Of a stretch of 64,000 nucleotides of DNA, positions 48,901-61,837 are shown piece by piece; the first letter of the stretch is position 1; each line of letters starts with the position of its first letter. The position numbers and the translations under genes were made by a program. The stretch comes from Nipponacmea schrenckii (taxonomy: Eukaryota > Mollusca > Gastropoda > Lottiidae), in the NCBI GenBank assembly GCA_030562195.1, contig CM060199.1, positions 28,850,338 through 28,914,337 of the forward strand, in the 5' to 3' direction. Under the pieces are notes generated by a model. That model searched no databases, was not told the DNA's origin, and saw only the letters and a program-made list of their open reading frames with translations.

Positions 48901-51900
48901 TACAAAAATTATAAATATTTTGATGTACAAGTTTATTAGAAATACAGATGTACTAGGACAGATTCATGTTGTCGCAATGAAGTACATGACTTCAAAAGAA
49001 ATAATGAACATGCTATGTAAATAATATAACCAAATAAATGTACATCAAACAAATAAGAACACCACCATGGACACACCACTTCTTAACCCCAACACAAACA
49101 CAGGCAACAAAACAACAACAATGGAACACTGAACAGAAGGCCGACATCCACATCTCACCAAGACCAGGAACAAACAAGAAACGACAACAATGTACCAAAC
49201 TTATGCAATTAAACACCATCATAAAATAAGAGCAGAAGTGGGACATTTGTTGATTTAGATTCTTTCCCGTCTGGGTTCAATTTCTGTGTTCCAGATATTA
49301 AATATGAAAAAGTTAGAATTTGAAATTCTAATAGATAAACAACTAAAGATACTGCAATTTTGTTTTTTCCAGTGCCTATATAGCAATGATAATATGGTAA
49401 TCTCAGGATCCTGGGATAATACTTTAATATTATGGGATATATATAATGGCGTGATGAAATTACGCTATGAAGGACATACTGAAGGTAAATCCCATAAATT
49501 TCTTACTTTGTATGCAGAAACAAGTACATGTATATTAAAAAGTTTTTTGGCACAATATCCAGATAAGGGCTAAAATATGAAATTTTTTTTGATAAATTGT
49601 CAGTAATGCCAATTTGTATAATCATGAGATTTCGAACTGTTAAGGAACCTATCAATACCTGTGATTTGCATTTTCCATGTCAGTACCTCTTACTATCAGT
49701 GATTCATAAATAGCAATAGTGTAAAGAAAATTTTTGTAAAATTTAATCCAAATCTCTATTAAATAAAACAATATTATATTTGATAAGTGTTGAGTGATAA
49801 CACAAATAGAAGATGAATGTGTATAGAAATTTGACCTGATTTCACTGATTGTTATCACATCTAGAAAATATTACAAATAATTTATCACTTGATAACACCA
49901 ATAATATCATAATTGTAAAGAGGGTTTCTCAAGTATTTATCGGGGACACTGATAGCATCAATTTACATCATACCAATTTTCAGGAGGATGACCATGGTTC
50001 CTACAATTGCCTTAAAACTAAGTCATTGATGATGTCACTAATCACGAAATCTGCTTAAATCACAAAATCTGCTTAAATCAGGCCCTTCATAACAAGCTTA
50101 GTTTTAATGTAATTGCACAAAACAAATGTCTGGAAAAGATTGGACTGTTGCACATTGATACTCTCAGTGTGGCTAATACACATATAAAATTTAGAATATG
50201 TCTTTACAATCTTTTTCGAGTTATTTGCCCCATATATTATTCAAATTCAATGCTGCCAGTGGATGTATATTACCTTGCCTCGCAAGCTATCTTTTATGTT
50301 TCAACAAACCAGAAGTATATAATTTTACTGTCTTAAGATGAAATCAAATGATATAGGAGTGCTACAAGAGATGAGTGTTGTTTGGTTATGCCATGCTTTT
50401 ACATCGTTTCAGTTGTAACTTGTTGTCAGTTTGATAGAAAGAAGATAGTTAGTGGTAGTGCTGATAGTGAAATCAGAATCTGGAACACTAACTCTGGCAA
50501 GTGTCAACATATACTATCTGGACATACTGGAGAAATTGTAAGTGTTTTGATTCCTCTCATTGTCAATCAGGCATTGAATGCTTATATTTTTTTTCAGCTG
50601 AATATATAATAATAATAATGAGAATAACTCTTCATTTTACATTGATCAGGGACATGTTTCACCAAATTTTACCAAAGATACAATTAAGATTTCAAGAAAT
50701 ACGGTAACCTGATTGGTTAATAAAACTCAATTTAAGTGATTGACCAATCTGACCATTGGAACAATAAAATCATCCTAAGATAAGTTATGGTGAAACAGGC
50801 TCCAGAATTAGGTCCAGTTCACAAGGAAATGATCCTGTCTAACATTCCACCCATGAGAATTAGCTGAAATATCCTTAGATATTCCATTTTGATTAGTTGT
50901 ATATTCTGTAGGATTTTTCACTTGTTCTAGATCTGACATTATTCAAATCTATTTGGCCTGGATCAATAGTCATCCAAAATCATCAAGTCCACCATTATAT
51001 TTACCATATAATTAAAATGATTTTTGAAGCTTTGCACTCTATTTGCACAGCTTATTGATACAATATTTTCGTTTTATGAAATGTTTCTATTTCGATTCAA
51101 GAATCTTATTATTCCACCTGTTCCTCATGCTTCCTGATTAATTCTTTTAGTATTGTGTGGTATATAATCAGTCTGTGATAGCATCAGGATCATCTGATAG
51201 TACTGTGAGAGTCTGGTACCATACTGGTAAGTTCTGTTTTGAAATTTGATTTAGGGCATATTCTGAGGCTTTTCTATTTACCTTTTTCAGTGTATCAGAG
51301 TACTGTCTTTTTGATACATATATATTGAAATTTCAAACATAGGTTACATATTTACTATTTGTCCACAGACAGTAATTACACTTGACTAGTCCAAAGTATG
51401 TCAAAATCGGGTAGTTATTTTTGTTTTATGGACCAATATCTATCCATAGCAACTGGCGTTTAAAGTTTATGCTTTTTCTCTTTTTATAGAATCCCTTAAT
51501 TACTACCTCTGTACTAAACTCAGAGACAATCTGGTAACTGAATCATTGCATGAATAAAATTCTATATGAAAGATGACTTTGACAAGCCATATACAAGCAG
51601 TATTGGTTAATGGATAACACTGCTCAATAGAAAGATATCCAAGTTGTTTATGTTATAGTTTTGAGGTTTGAATGTTAATAGTTGGTTTTTATCAGTGAAG
51701 ACTTTAGATATGTTCAGGGAGCAACAAAAAAAATTACCTACAAAAAAACCAAAGTGTTCCATTAATAGAAATTTTCATCTTAAATAGCTTAAAAATGATT
51801 TCTAATCTTTTCTTTGGGTAAACAGTGATTTTATATTTGAAGGAAAAAAAGATAACACTGCCCAATAGGAAGATATAAGCAGCACTTTTATTTAAAGGAA

Positions 51901-54900
51901 TCTTTGGACACCCTAGAGCCCCTGTTTTCACACTTGAAACCTCAAGTGGTACCATCGATGGCTTGTATTAAGGTCTGAATGTTCTGTTAAAGGATGTCTG
52001 GCTATTGTCTTTTCAGCATATGAATATTGTTAAATAAGGGTTTAGATATGTCAAAGTGTATTCTAGTTCTGAACATGATTATACTTTTACTGAAGATTAT
52101 TTCATTATAATGGCTCTTGCATCAGATTAAATCAATTATTGTAAACAAAGGCCAGGAAAGATTTTCAGATTCAAATCTTTGATTAAATATAACAGAAATG
52201 TCAAGTCAGATCAAGTATATTAGATTATATAATTAAAGGGATGAATTCACAGAATTTTAGAAATTTATATTCAGAAACAACAAAAACTAAGGTCTTATGC
52301 CTATGGTGTTTTCCGTCTGCATTATAACCAAACAGGAGCAGAAACATAGGATGTAAAACTTAATGTCTTATCTTTGTACCTTTTTCAAATTAAAGAACTA
52401 TGTGTTTGTTTTCATTTCCTTATGGATGAACGTAACCCTGGATTTTCCTTTTAAAAAGTGATTCGCAATTTGTTTTACCAATTAAACTTAGTCTCAGAAA
52501 CAGGAAATTTTTGTCTAATCTTATTTGTAATAGTGATCACAGCTCAGTTGTGAATTGAGACTTCAAATCCCTGTGTCCAGATATATTCGTGTTTAAAACT
52601 AAGATAAGTCATTTCTTGGGATTCTGCCAAATATATAAACGACATACTTCTGAACACTATTTACGTGTATTCAAGACTCAAATCAAAACGTTTTGAAATG
52701 GCAAATTTGTCTTTTAAAAATCTGATCACTAACATGAGAAAAATTTTTTAAAAAAGCTGGTCTTAAGCTATTCCACTTGTTAAATTGCTGAACCATTTTA
52801 GTTCGGGAACCCAAAACCTATCGCCACATGTCAATAATGTGACACTTTTGATCGAGACTAAAGTGGTTCGGACAAGATAAACTCAGTGGAAACACAGCGT
52901 GTTTCGGCAATAATGATGGATTTAAAGCTTGCTTTACTTCACAATTCTAAGAGGAAACTTCAAGCTATAAGGCAGTATCTCTACATAACTATTAGAAGCA
53001 AGACTTAAATTACTGTGAATATATTCATGAATGAAAATATTTAATAGAACACATTTTGATCAAATTAATAAATCTTAGCATGTTTAATTGTTTCAGATTT
53101 TGGGATGCAGACATGATTTGAAATTTAATTGTAAGTCCCACAGTTTGATTGTAATATCTTCAAGGATGATGGACAATTGTTCAAATAACTAAAGCACTGT
53201 ATCCCTTAAATATGGAGTAGAAGCTTAAGTTAAATTGAAATGACAAGAGATTTTGACAGTTAAATTTTCCCTCTAGTTTTTATCCCTTATTTCAAGTTTC
53301 TAATTCAATCAAATAACAGCATGTTGGAGTTAATGGAATTGACATGATTTTGACAACAACTGAGAGAGTTTGTCTGTAGATGGCAGATTGGCAGGAATGA
53401 AAATTATATCTTCAGATGTTCCTGATATTGATTTTATGTTTTGTCCAGTGAAATGATATCTATGGTTCATTTGAGATGATTCAAATCTATAATTTGTCAG
53501 AAAAGCCATATTTATTAAAATAGATTGTAACTATACAGTTTTCTTGAAGTTTACTTCTATATATATTTGTTGATAAATATCTGTAACCTTTTTTACATTA
53601 GACTGCATAGTGAGAACTGTTTGTCAATTGGACCAGGAGCCTGTTTCACAAAAACTTTACTTAGGATGATTTAAGTGTTTCAATCGTCAGATTGGTCAAT
53701 TGAGAATTTATTAACCAATCAGGTTATTGTATTTCTTAAAATCTTGATTGTATCTTTGGTAAAATTTTGTGATATAGGTCCATATTATTTGATAGAATAG
53801 CCATATTTAGTATGTTTAAAATGTGATTGTAACTGTCAAACTAAAGCATTATCCAATATGTTTTAATTTAATTTAATTATTCCCTTTTAAATTAGACTGC
53901 TTTCTGAGAACTATTCTGTTAATTTGACTAGAGGAGAATATATAATTTTACAGAAAAGCCAGGTTAATTTGGTTTTTGACTGTAAAAATTTGACAGAACA
54001 AGAAAAGAAATTAAATGAAGTGTTTATTAAAATGGATTGTAACAGTCAAATTTTCTTAAAGCTTTCCCCTGTATAATATTTATTTTGGCCCTTTAACGTG
54101 AAACAGCAGTCCATTTTTTCAAGCAAGTAATAATTCTTGCAAACATTAGTCCAAAAATATTAAAGACATTTCTTTGTATGAAACATTTTTCATATATTGA
54201 ACACAATCTAGATGTCAAAAATTATTTATATGGACTTTGATGTCATATTTCCATTTCAAATAGAGAACCCAAAACCCAAATATCCAAAGTAGCTAAACTT
54301 TGCAGTGATTGTATGATATTTATGTTTATTTATTAGCAGTTCCGAAAGTAACTATACGTGACAAGAAAACAACCAATGAAAATATGTAGTCTTTTGATAA
54401 AGCTTTTAACCGAAGCTGTCTCATTTCAAATAGTGATTATTAAGTTAAAACCAAAATATCTTTTATTAATGCAGTGTTTTTAAAGACAAATGTAATTCGT
54501 TATAATGAATGGATTCAAGTGAACTACTTGGCCTCTTGCATCATGAAATCATAAAATTGGCAAGCAGAACTTTTAAAGTCTGAAAGCATTGCATGTTGTA
54601 CATTAGATTGAAATCCTGCGAGACAGTGGAACTAAAATATTCCTGATTACATCTTAAAATGCATTTAGACTGTAGAAAGTCAGACAGTTGGTGTGTTAAT
54701 GAAAATTGCCCACTTGAGTTAATAATAGAGCTGAAGAGAGGAGGGAAGAAAGATAGTTCCTCTTATTATCATCAAACTCTATTCCTGGTAGCAATCGTCA
54801 TAAGTTAGGAGTTTGCAAAAGTTTTGTCTGTAAGATACACATGTTGCCAGAATAAAGTCTATTAACCTATACTTTATTATATGACAGTTAGCTACCACCG

Positions 54901-57900
54901 AGTTTTACCTCAATATAAAATTACACCTCAATATAAAATAACACATTCTGCTCATATTCCTGATAAAATTTTAATATATTGGTTTGAGGTATAAATATAT
55001 AGAAATTAAACTTGAGAATGAAAGGAAAGTGTGTAAAAATGAAAAATTTGAGTGAAAAATAAAATTTGAGTGTCAAAGTATGAAATTCATGTTTGAAAAC
55101 AAAATGAAAATCAGGTATGAATAAATGAAATTTGAGTATCAGAGAATGAAATGTATGTTTGAAAACAAAATGAAAATCAGGTATGAATAAATGAAATTTT
55201 AGTGTCAAAGAATGAAATTCATGTTTGAGGAAAAATGAAATTCGAGTGTCTAATGAATGTATAAAATTTCAAGTATTCACAAAATGAAATTTTGACAAAA
55301 TAAATAGAAATTTCAAGGTTATGAAATTTGATTATGAAAAGTATAAAGCATGAGTATGGAAAATTAATTGGACTCAAAAGGATTATATGGTATATGCATC
55401 TTTGAAAACAATTAATTTTGAAATAAATACACTTTTACCAACGTATAAAAATGTTATATGTATCAAGGTCTATTATCCATTAAAATTTATTTTATAATCT
55501 CAAACTTTTGAAATTGAAATATTTTTATACCAGGTATGAAATTTTACATAATCTTGATTAATGAGAAAAAACTAATTTTAATGAAATAAATGGCCCAAAA
55601 TCTGAAACATTGTTAACATCAATAGCATGATTTGTCCATGGTGGTCATAGATTAGAGATCAAGCCTTAGTAACTGATGAAGGAAACTCTCAACTTAATAA
55701 GAGTGTATTTGAAATGTCCCTGTGGTAAAGTGTCACTATAATCAGATGTAAATTTAACTTTCTTCTCTTCAAGTTTCCCTAATTAATGATGTCACACATA
55801 TTTTGACATCGTCTGTCAAAAAGGCTACTTGTCGAAGCACTGGACCATGTCTTGATTTTTCTCCGTGCACCAATATTTAATTTTCTCAAGTGCTGTTTCA
55901 TTGTCGAACTTGTCCGTCTGGTTATCAGGAAAATTTGTGGGTCATCAAACTTTTCATTATTAGTAGCATTCTGGTGTGCAATCATTGGAAAAGAGGGTCA
56001 AAGTTGTCTATTTTCAATCTCGCTTCATTGCCTTTTATGAAATTGTAATTTTCTGATACGATATTTTGATGGTTTTATTTGGTGCGTCCTTCGTCAATTT
56101 ATTATTCTGATGTTTTAGGCTTCTGGGAAAATTATTCATGCGATACTGATGTTACGTCAATTTTAATTTGATGTTAATCTTTTAATACTAGTTTTAGGAC
56201 TGAAATAATTACACCATATAATTAAGGATTTGCCTTTTGTGAATTATGTTACTGGATTTTAAGATTGCAGTTTGTTCTCATGTTTGGAAATTTTTGATAC
56301 TATGGTTACGCAAATTTAAAGACATTGAGATCAGATATCTTGTTTGTTTGAATTTGATTATAGTTTGTCTAATGATCTTAATGCAGCATATCAACTGGGG
56401 ATGTTCCTTGCAGTAAAACATTCAAAAAATTTATATTTATTAAATTTAAGGTATTTTGAAGATCAAGATTTTTAAAGTATAAGGTTGCTAAATTGCTAGA
56501 AGACATCAGAATTTTCATGGAGGTCTTTAAATATTGTGAGCATATTAAATGAGTTGCAAAAATATGATCCAGGTACCTGTCTCAGAAGAAAAAAGAAACT
56601 GATGATTTTGGTGATATATCAAACAAAAGCAGGAACTTCATTTTCTCATAAATTGTTAGTATTTGATGCTCGTTTCAAGTTTCTTGAATTATGCTGGAGA
56701 ATACAATCAGCTCATGTATCATTTAAACTTTGTAAGTTATCAATGATTAATTTGATGTTCATCATATTAAAGTTTTATGATTTTTTTCTAAAATATATAT
56801 ATCTTGTGTTCACAAACATACATCTTTTGACATTTAATATCTCTCAGAAACAGCAAACGGGAAGAAGGAAATAAAACCTAGTTATAATCTGTCTACATGT
56901 ATTTTCATGAATTTGATTGTTGATGTGTCAACATGTTATTATCTTAAATTTAACGAACTAAAATTAATTACAATTAAATATTTTTTGTCAATACCATAAA
57001 TACAATATTTCTGTTCAATCAATGACCAATTTCTTAAGTGTTCCTCATTTTTATCATTTGTTTGCTATTTATTGATTTCCATTATGTTTCCATACTAAAT
57101 TGGATGTTGATTTTTACAATTGTTCTACTAAAAAATATATTTCATCAATAATGCTGACAATTGTTTTCATGATGATTTATCAAGGGGTTTTGAGCCAGTG
57201 AGATGAAAGTATCTTTGATCATTCAGACTGATCTGATCTGAATAATTTTGTCTGGCTCTTTCTTTCATTTTTTGTGCATCCTAAGCTCAGTTGAGATTAT
57301 CATCATAAATGGCATATACTAGTAGTCATCCAATATATGTCTTTACCAGTTGTTAGGGCACAATTTCAGTATTTTTTTTGTACAACAAATGTGGACGGAC
57401 CGACGGACGGACAGGGGCAACGGCAATATACGTCCACATTTCCATGTGGGCGTATATTGCCGTCGCCCCTGTCCGTCCGTCCGTCCGTCGGTCCGTCCAC
57501 ATTTGTTGTATCCATGATAGAGGCTACAGTTTTTATCCGATCTTAATGAAACTTGGTATACATGTATATATTGATGATATCTCGGTCAAGTTCGAAAATG
57601 GAAATTATCGCATGAACAGTTTTTGAGTTATTGCACTTAAATTAGTGAAAAAGCGTCAAATTTGGTTTGTATCCACAATAGAGGCTACAATTTTTATCCG
57701 ATATTAATGAAACTTGGTATACATGTATATATTGATGATATCTCTGTCAAGTTCGAAAATGGAAATTATCGCATGAACGGTTTTTGAGTTATTGCCCTTG
57801 ACTTAGTAAAAAAGCGTCAAATTTGGGTTGTATCCACAATAGAGCTACAGTTTTTATTCGATCTTAATGAAACTTGGTATACATGTATATATTAAGGATA

Positions 57901-60900
57901 TCTCGGTCAAGTTCGAAAATGGAAATTATCGCAGGAACGGTTTTTTAGTTATTGCCCTTGACTTAGTAAAGAGGCGTCAAATTCGTGTTGTATCCAAAAT
58001 TGAAGCTAAAGTTTTTATCCGATCTTAATGAAACTTGGAATACCGGTATGTATTGATGATATCTCGGTCAAGTTTGAAAATGGAAAATTATCGCATGAAC
58101 GGTTTTTGAGTTATGGCCTTGACTTAGAAAAATCTTGTCAAAATTTTAGTTTCGATGCAATAAATCCTCCAATTTTCAGAGGATGTTGATGAAACTTGGT
58201 GTGAGCATTGGAATTGATTAGGCCTCAGTCAAGTTTGAATTTTACAGTTTTTCAATGAATTGTTTTAAGTTATTGCCATTGACTTAGTAAAATTGCGTCA
58301 AAATTCTATTGTGGTTGCAATAAGAAGCTTTAATTTTCAAAGGATTTTGATGGAACTTGGTGTAAGCATCAGAATTGATAAGACATTAGTCAAGTTTGAA
58401 TTTCTGACTTTTTTTAACAAATGGTTTTTGGGTTATTGACCTTGACTTAGTAAAATTGCGTCAAAAATATTTGTGGGTGCAAAATAAGCTACAATTTTTT
58501 AATAGATTTGATGAAACTTGGTAAGAGTATTGAAATAGATAAGATGGTGGTCAAGTTCTAATTTGACAATTTTCCATGAACAGTTTTTGAGTTTTTGCCC
58601 TTAACTTCAATATTAATTCAGTGAATGTTTTTTCAGTTATTGCTCTATTTATTTTTCAAATTCAATGCTGCCAGTGGGCGTATGTTACCTTGCCTGGCAA
58701 GCTATCTTTGAAATTGTAGGAATATCAGACATTGGTCATTAATTCTAAGTGATATAGATGGTTGAAATTGAGTGGACAATTCTAATATTAGACAAAAGCA
58801 TCCCTTTATACTTCATATTTGATTTTAGAACTGTCTGAACAGGCACTGAAAATATGACTGAATGAATGATAAAATTTAAGTATGACTGAACAGAAATGGT
58901 ATTCAGGTTTGATTGAAAGATTGATAGCTTAAAAATGATCATTAAACTATTTGGTTTATCTCACAATTGTCCATGTAATAAATACTCATCCCAGGACATC
59001 ATAAATAAATGAAAGCTGATTATGATATTTTTATAATTGGTTGCCATTATCAGTAATGCAGGATAATTTTACATAATAAATATTTCTTGCAGTATAAAAT
59101 AAAACCTTACAGATATCACGGTTTCTGTATTATAGACAACGGTTTCTGTATTATATACAACAGTTTCTGTATTATAGACAACTGTTTCTGTATTATAGAC
59201 AACCGTTTATGTAATATAGACAACAGTTTCTGTATTATAGACAACAGCTTTTGTATTATAGGCATATTTCTGTATTATAGACAACGGTTTCTGTATTATA
59301 GCCAACAGTTTCACGGTTTCTGTATTATAGACAACGGTTTCTTGTTATAGACAATGGTTTCTGTATTGTAAACAACGGTTTCTGTATTATAGACAACAGT
59401 TTCTGTATTATAGACAACAGTTTTTGTATTATAGACAAAGGTTTCTGTATTGTAGACAAAGGTTTCTGTATTGTAGACAACAGTTTCTGTATTATAGACA
59501 ACCGGATATTCATGGCTCCACATTTTTGAAAAAATTAAATCCAGTATCAGATTCATTTATGAAGATCAACTAGTTATGGGTAGTTTTATCAAGAGATGTG
59601 GAATTAAGGCCATAATTATAGATAAGATTGTGCTGGTTAATAGTAATAAATATGTCTATGTCAAAGATAATATAAGAATTATTTTCCTCTTTTAAGATAA
59701 TAATTAGAGAAGGTTAACTAGACAGACATTATAATTGCATGTCTAAAAGGGTTAGAATTTTTTTTTTTTTCTGTCTACTTAAATGTTACCACATGTATTT
59801 CTACATGTATTCCTCTTTAGTTCAAATGTACATACTTTAAATCATGATTGCCAAATTCCATTTCAACTGCAATAAATTGACAAAAAATGAAATAGAAAAT
59901 CGTCATGCAAGCATCTAATTCATATTCAGAAACAAAAGAATTCTAGTCAGTAAAGGAAACTCAGTTGGTGAGGAAATATTGCTTGCCCTATCAGTAAGAC
60001 ATAGAAAAAGATTTTAGTTGTTCAGATGGGAAAGAGTTTCAATATTCCTTAGTTTTATATCCATAGTAAATATATAGCCATATATTTCCATTACTAATGT
60101 TTCTTAATCCAATGTCTTCAATCATATGTGCATAATCATAAACAGAAAAAGACCCCTCTACCATGTGTCTGAGTCTATGAATTATAGAAGCAGCAAATTT
60201 CCTGTTCCGGGTACATATACATTCAGAGCCTAAACAACAAGCTGAATGAATTAGTTGACAAAGACTCTGAATGGTATTACCATTTTTTGCCTAATTAAAT
60301 TCAGAAAAGAAAATGTCATCCTCCTTTATTTCAATTTTCACTTTTGAATTTCTAAGAACAGTGGTATGCCTGCTTATAAAAGGCTTCTTGATTAATCTTT
60401 GGATTTTTCAGCCTAGTTTCAACATGTCAGTGATGCAGGTCAGAGGGACTGACATGGAAAAAGCGCCTAGTCTTTCGGATGGGACAATAAACTGAGGCCC
60501 TGTGTGCTACAGGCTGTGCACGTTAAAATCCTTCGACAGTTGAAAATCGAAATCGAATTTAAATTCTCAAGAAATAGTCAATATGACTTTTTATTTATCA
60601 GTGAACTGAACTGGTGTCATAATGTAACAGAATCCCTGTGAAATCTGGAAAACTTACAAAACTAAGTAATTATTGGAAAATATATTTGAATATATTTTTT
60701 AAGTGTTTTTTAATAATTAATTGCATTTTTTTGGATAATTACTAAGTCTTGTTTGACTCATTGTATTATAAAAGGATTCTGTTATGCTATTTTTGGCAGA
60801 GAGTTTATCTACTGACTAATATATGGTCTTATTATTAAATTTTATGTTCATTCAGACGTTGTATTCCTTTAACAAATATATAGATTTGAATACATATTGA

Positions 60901-61782
60901 ATGTATATTTTTGTAGGTGAATGTAGACATATATTAAATCAACACATTGGAATTGTTCGATGTTTATATATTAACAATGACAGATTAGTTAGTGGAGGTG
61001 ATCAGAAAAAAATTGTCGTCTGGGATTACAAGGTCAGGACTCCATGTTTCTAAATATTTTCATAGCTTTTGGATGAATTTATCATGTGGACATCTGTAAG
61101 TTAGGAAACAGTCATGCTTGGTTTGCTGTTTTTTCTTTCAATAAGCATGGTCAGAGCACTTATTTACCAAAGATTGACCCCTTGTAAAATTAGAAATATC
61201 AGAGATTCTAGAATTCCTCCCATATTATTGAAATGACATAGACCACAATCTAACAGCAAGATGGCTCCATACTATTTGACAAGTTCATGATTTTCCAACA
61301 AAAAATTCAATACATGTCATTGTTCAGTGAATTAAAGGGCCTTGACCCAAAATAATCAATGGCAATGAGTGGATAATGGCAGCTAATTACTAATCAGGAA
61401 TCAGTTACAATTGTTCTTTAATTAGAAAGATCAATCTCAAGATGTCACCAAGAGCTCCCTGGCCATGCTGCATGTGAGAAAAATCACAATACAGAAAGCA
61501 AAAGAACCATTGATATTGCAAGAGATCCCTCATTCAAACTGCATGATCTTGGGTCGTTCTCAAATATTCCACATACATTTACTGCTGAGTTTTTTGAAAA
61601 GACCATTATCTGAGTCAAATTTGATGAAATATCATGATATTTTGTTTTTGCAGAAGGGCGAATTATTAAATGCAGTCCACAGACATCCAACGTTGCTACA
61701 TCTAATGTGGGTTAGTGATACAAAACTTATTACAGCTTCACCAGAACGACCTGGTACTATTACTATATTAAGTTATTGGTGA
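42973..61782 (+). CDS. F-box / seven-WD40 protein (FBXW type), 11 exons, 436 aa
   Basis: Exons 42973-43103, 43576-43700, 44270-44422, 46863-46981, 47654-47805, 48379-48451, 49373-49484, 50413-50537, 51151-51226, 60917-61032 and 61654-61782 (stop) join in frame. Residues about 4-45 form an F-box (FLPDETTEKILSYLSPVDLA..CLNWREI), which in this family binds SKP1 in SCF ubiquitin ligases. From about residue 125 seven WD40 blades follow: GKIIASGSDDKIFKIWD, VTSCADGSIHIFD, IISAGSDRTLRAWS, MVISGSWDNTLILWD, KIVSGSADSEIRIWN, VIASGSSDSTVRVW, RLVSGGDQKKIVVWD, then a C-terminal strand ending ITILSYW. The architecture indicates a substrate receptor; the substrate is unknown. I cannot assign it to a numbered FBXW orthologue. 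Oddities: intron 3 contains ~31 copies of the exon 4 acceptor region; intron 9 is 9.7 kb and repeat-laden; the exon 10 donor is gtcagg. Confidence 0.92.
44466..46862 (+). repeat. 76-bp tandem array made of intron 3 end plus exon 4 start
   Basis: About 31 units of 76 bp: 62 nt identical to the 5' part of exon 4 (gtaaaataatagctagtggt, then agtgatgataagatattaaa, then gatatgggatatgaaatcat plus gt), followed by the last 14 nt of the intron (tgtttattttgtag). Each unit therefore recreates a 3' splice site, abutting gtaaaa. Only the last unit (46863) runs on into the rest of exon 4 (cgttgtgtacatacaatag). Reading on through any earlier unit gives GKIIASGSDDKILKIWD..KSCCLFCR and a stop. Units differ by a few substitutions and 1-2 nt deletions. 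Confidence 0.97.
47103..47280. mobile_element. MITE with gcgtttccact TIRs (hAT-like), intron 4
   Basis: The 11-bp ends gcgtttccact and agtggaaacgc are exact reverse complements and similarity continues inward (aaaaagc.ggctttaa). 178 bp, non-coding. A related sequence follows immediately (about 47285-47560) and a diverged copy lies at about 52745-52930, so this is a dispersed family. Confidence 0.65.
50235..50310. repeat. Solo end of the 57.4-58.7 kb element
   Basis: attcaaattcaatgctgcca followed by gtggatgtatattaccttgc and caagctatctttt closely matches the right end at about 58655-58712 (ccagtgggcgtatgttacct). It appears to be a solitary end or a deleted copy, in intron 7 of the F-box/WD40 gene. 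Confidence 0.6.
50649..50803 (-). mobile_element. MITE copy 1 (gtttcacaaaa family), inverted relative to 53636-53781
   Basis: The ends gggacatgtttcaccaaa and (reverse complement) ggagcctgtttcaccata form imperfect TIRs. The interior matches the reverse complement of 53636-53781, including aaccaatcaggtta / taacctgattggtt and cttgattgtatctttggtaa. It lies in intron 8 of the F-box/WD40 gene. Confidence 0.65.
52745..52930. mobile_element. Diverged copy of the 47103-47280 MITE family
   Basis: Shares aaaagctgg.cttaagct, cacttgttaaattgc.gaac and ttcgggaaccc with the 47.1 kb element, and cagtggaaacac and gtttcggcaa with the sequence next to it. Ends are degraded. It lies in intron 9. Confidence 0.5.
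53636..53781 (+). mobile_element. MITE copy 2 (gtttcacaaaa family)
   Basis: The left end ggagcctgtttcacaaaa and the right end (reverse complement) ggacctatatcacaaaa form imperfect TIRs around a 146-bp AT-rich interior. It is the inverted counterpart of 50649-50803; the two copies lie 2.8 kb apart in introns 9 and 8 of the same gene. Confidence 0.65.
54980..55330. repeat. Degenerate ~75-80 bp tandem repeat, gaaat-rich
   Basis: About 4-5 units containing gtttgaaaacaaaatgaaaa, then tcaggtatgaataaatgaaa, then tttgagt.tca.agaatgaa. Two central units are nearly identical. Inside intron 9 of the F-box/WD40 gene. Confidence 0.7.
57381..57510. repeat. 130-bp near-perfect hairpin (inverted repeat)
   Basis: The left arm starts tacaacaaatgtggacggac and the right arm ends gtccgtccacatttgttgta; they pair almost completely for about 60 bp per arm, including ggcaatatacgtccac, around a central tttccat. 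The right arm has two extra ccgt units. It is GC-rich in an AT-rich intron and forms one end of the repetitive element that follows. Confidence 0.9.
57511..58715. repeat. ~160-bp monomer array of a hairpin-ended dispersed element
   Basis: Seven monomers of about 160 bp, anchored by tgaaacttggta at about 57548, 57710, 57869, 58030, 58190, 58350 and 58511. Each also has ctcggtcaagttcgaaaatg, gaacggtttttgagttattg and ccttgacttagtaaa. The first four are alike and later ones progressively diverged. The right end is gccagtgggcgtatgttacc followed by ttgcctggcaagctatcttt. Together with the hairpin at 57381 this forms one ~1.33 kb non-coding unit with partial relatives at 28.0-28.7 kb and 50.2 kb. Confidence 0.85.
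59111..59505. repeat. 21-bp minisatellite
   Basis: About 18 copies of acagtttctgtattatagac plus a, with acggtttctg and gtattgtag variants. Period 21 yields open frames on both strands (FCIIDNS; VYNTETV), which are artefacts. Located in intron 9 of the F-box/WD40 gene. Confidence 0.92.
60560..60870. mobile_element. Diverged relative of the TTAA MITE
   Basis: Shares ttctcaagaaa.agtcaata, ctggtgtcataa.gtaaca and ttatgttcatt..gac with the element at 41601-41902 and ends in ttcctttaa. The left TIR is not recognisable. It lies just upstream of exon 10 of the F-box/WD40 gene. Confidence 0.55.
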
Positions 61783-61837
61783 TTCTATAATGCTGATACC
61801 AAAATTGTGACTTGAAAACAACAATTTACTAGTATTA

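Noticed and set aside
49013..49246. Open frames on both strands inside intron 6 of the F-box/WD40 gene
   Set aside because: Compositional artefact of an A/C-rich strand (ACA-rich); no domain or splice signals.
57337..57626. Open frames with VRPSVGPSTFVV-type sequence
   Set aside because: They span the GC-rich hairpin of a dispersed repeat; the hairpin gives open frames in several phases.
59087..59556. FCIIDNS / VYNTETV repeat proteins
   Set aside because: Products of a 21-bp tandem repeat in an intron of the F-box/WD40 gene.
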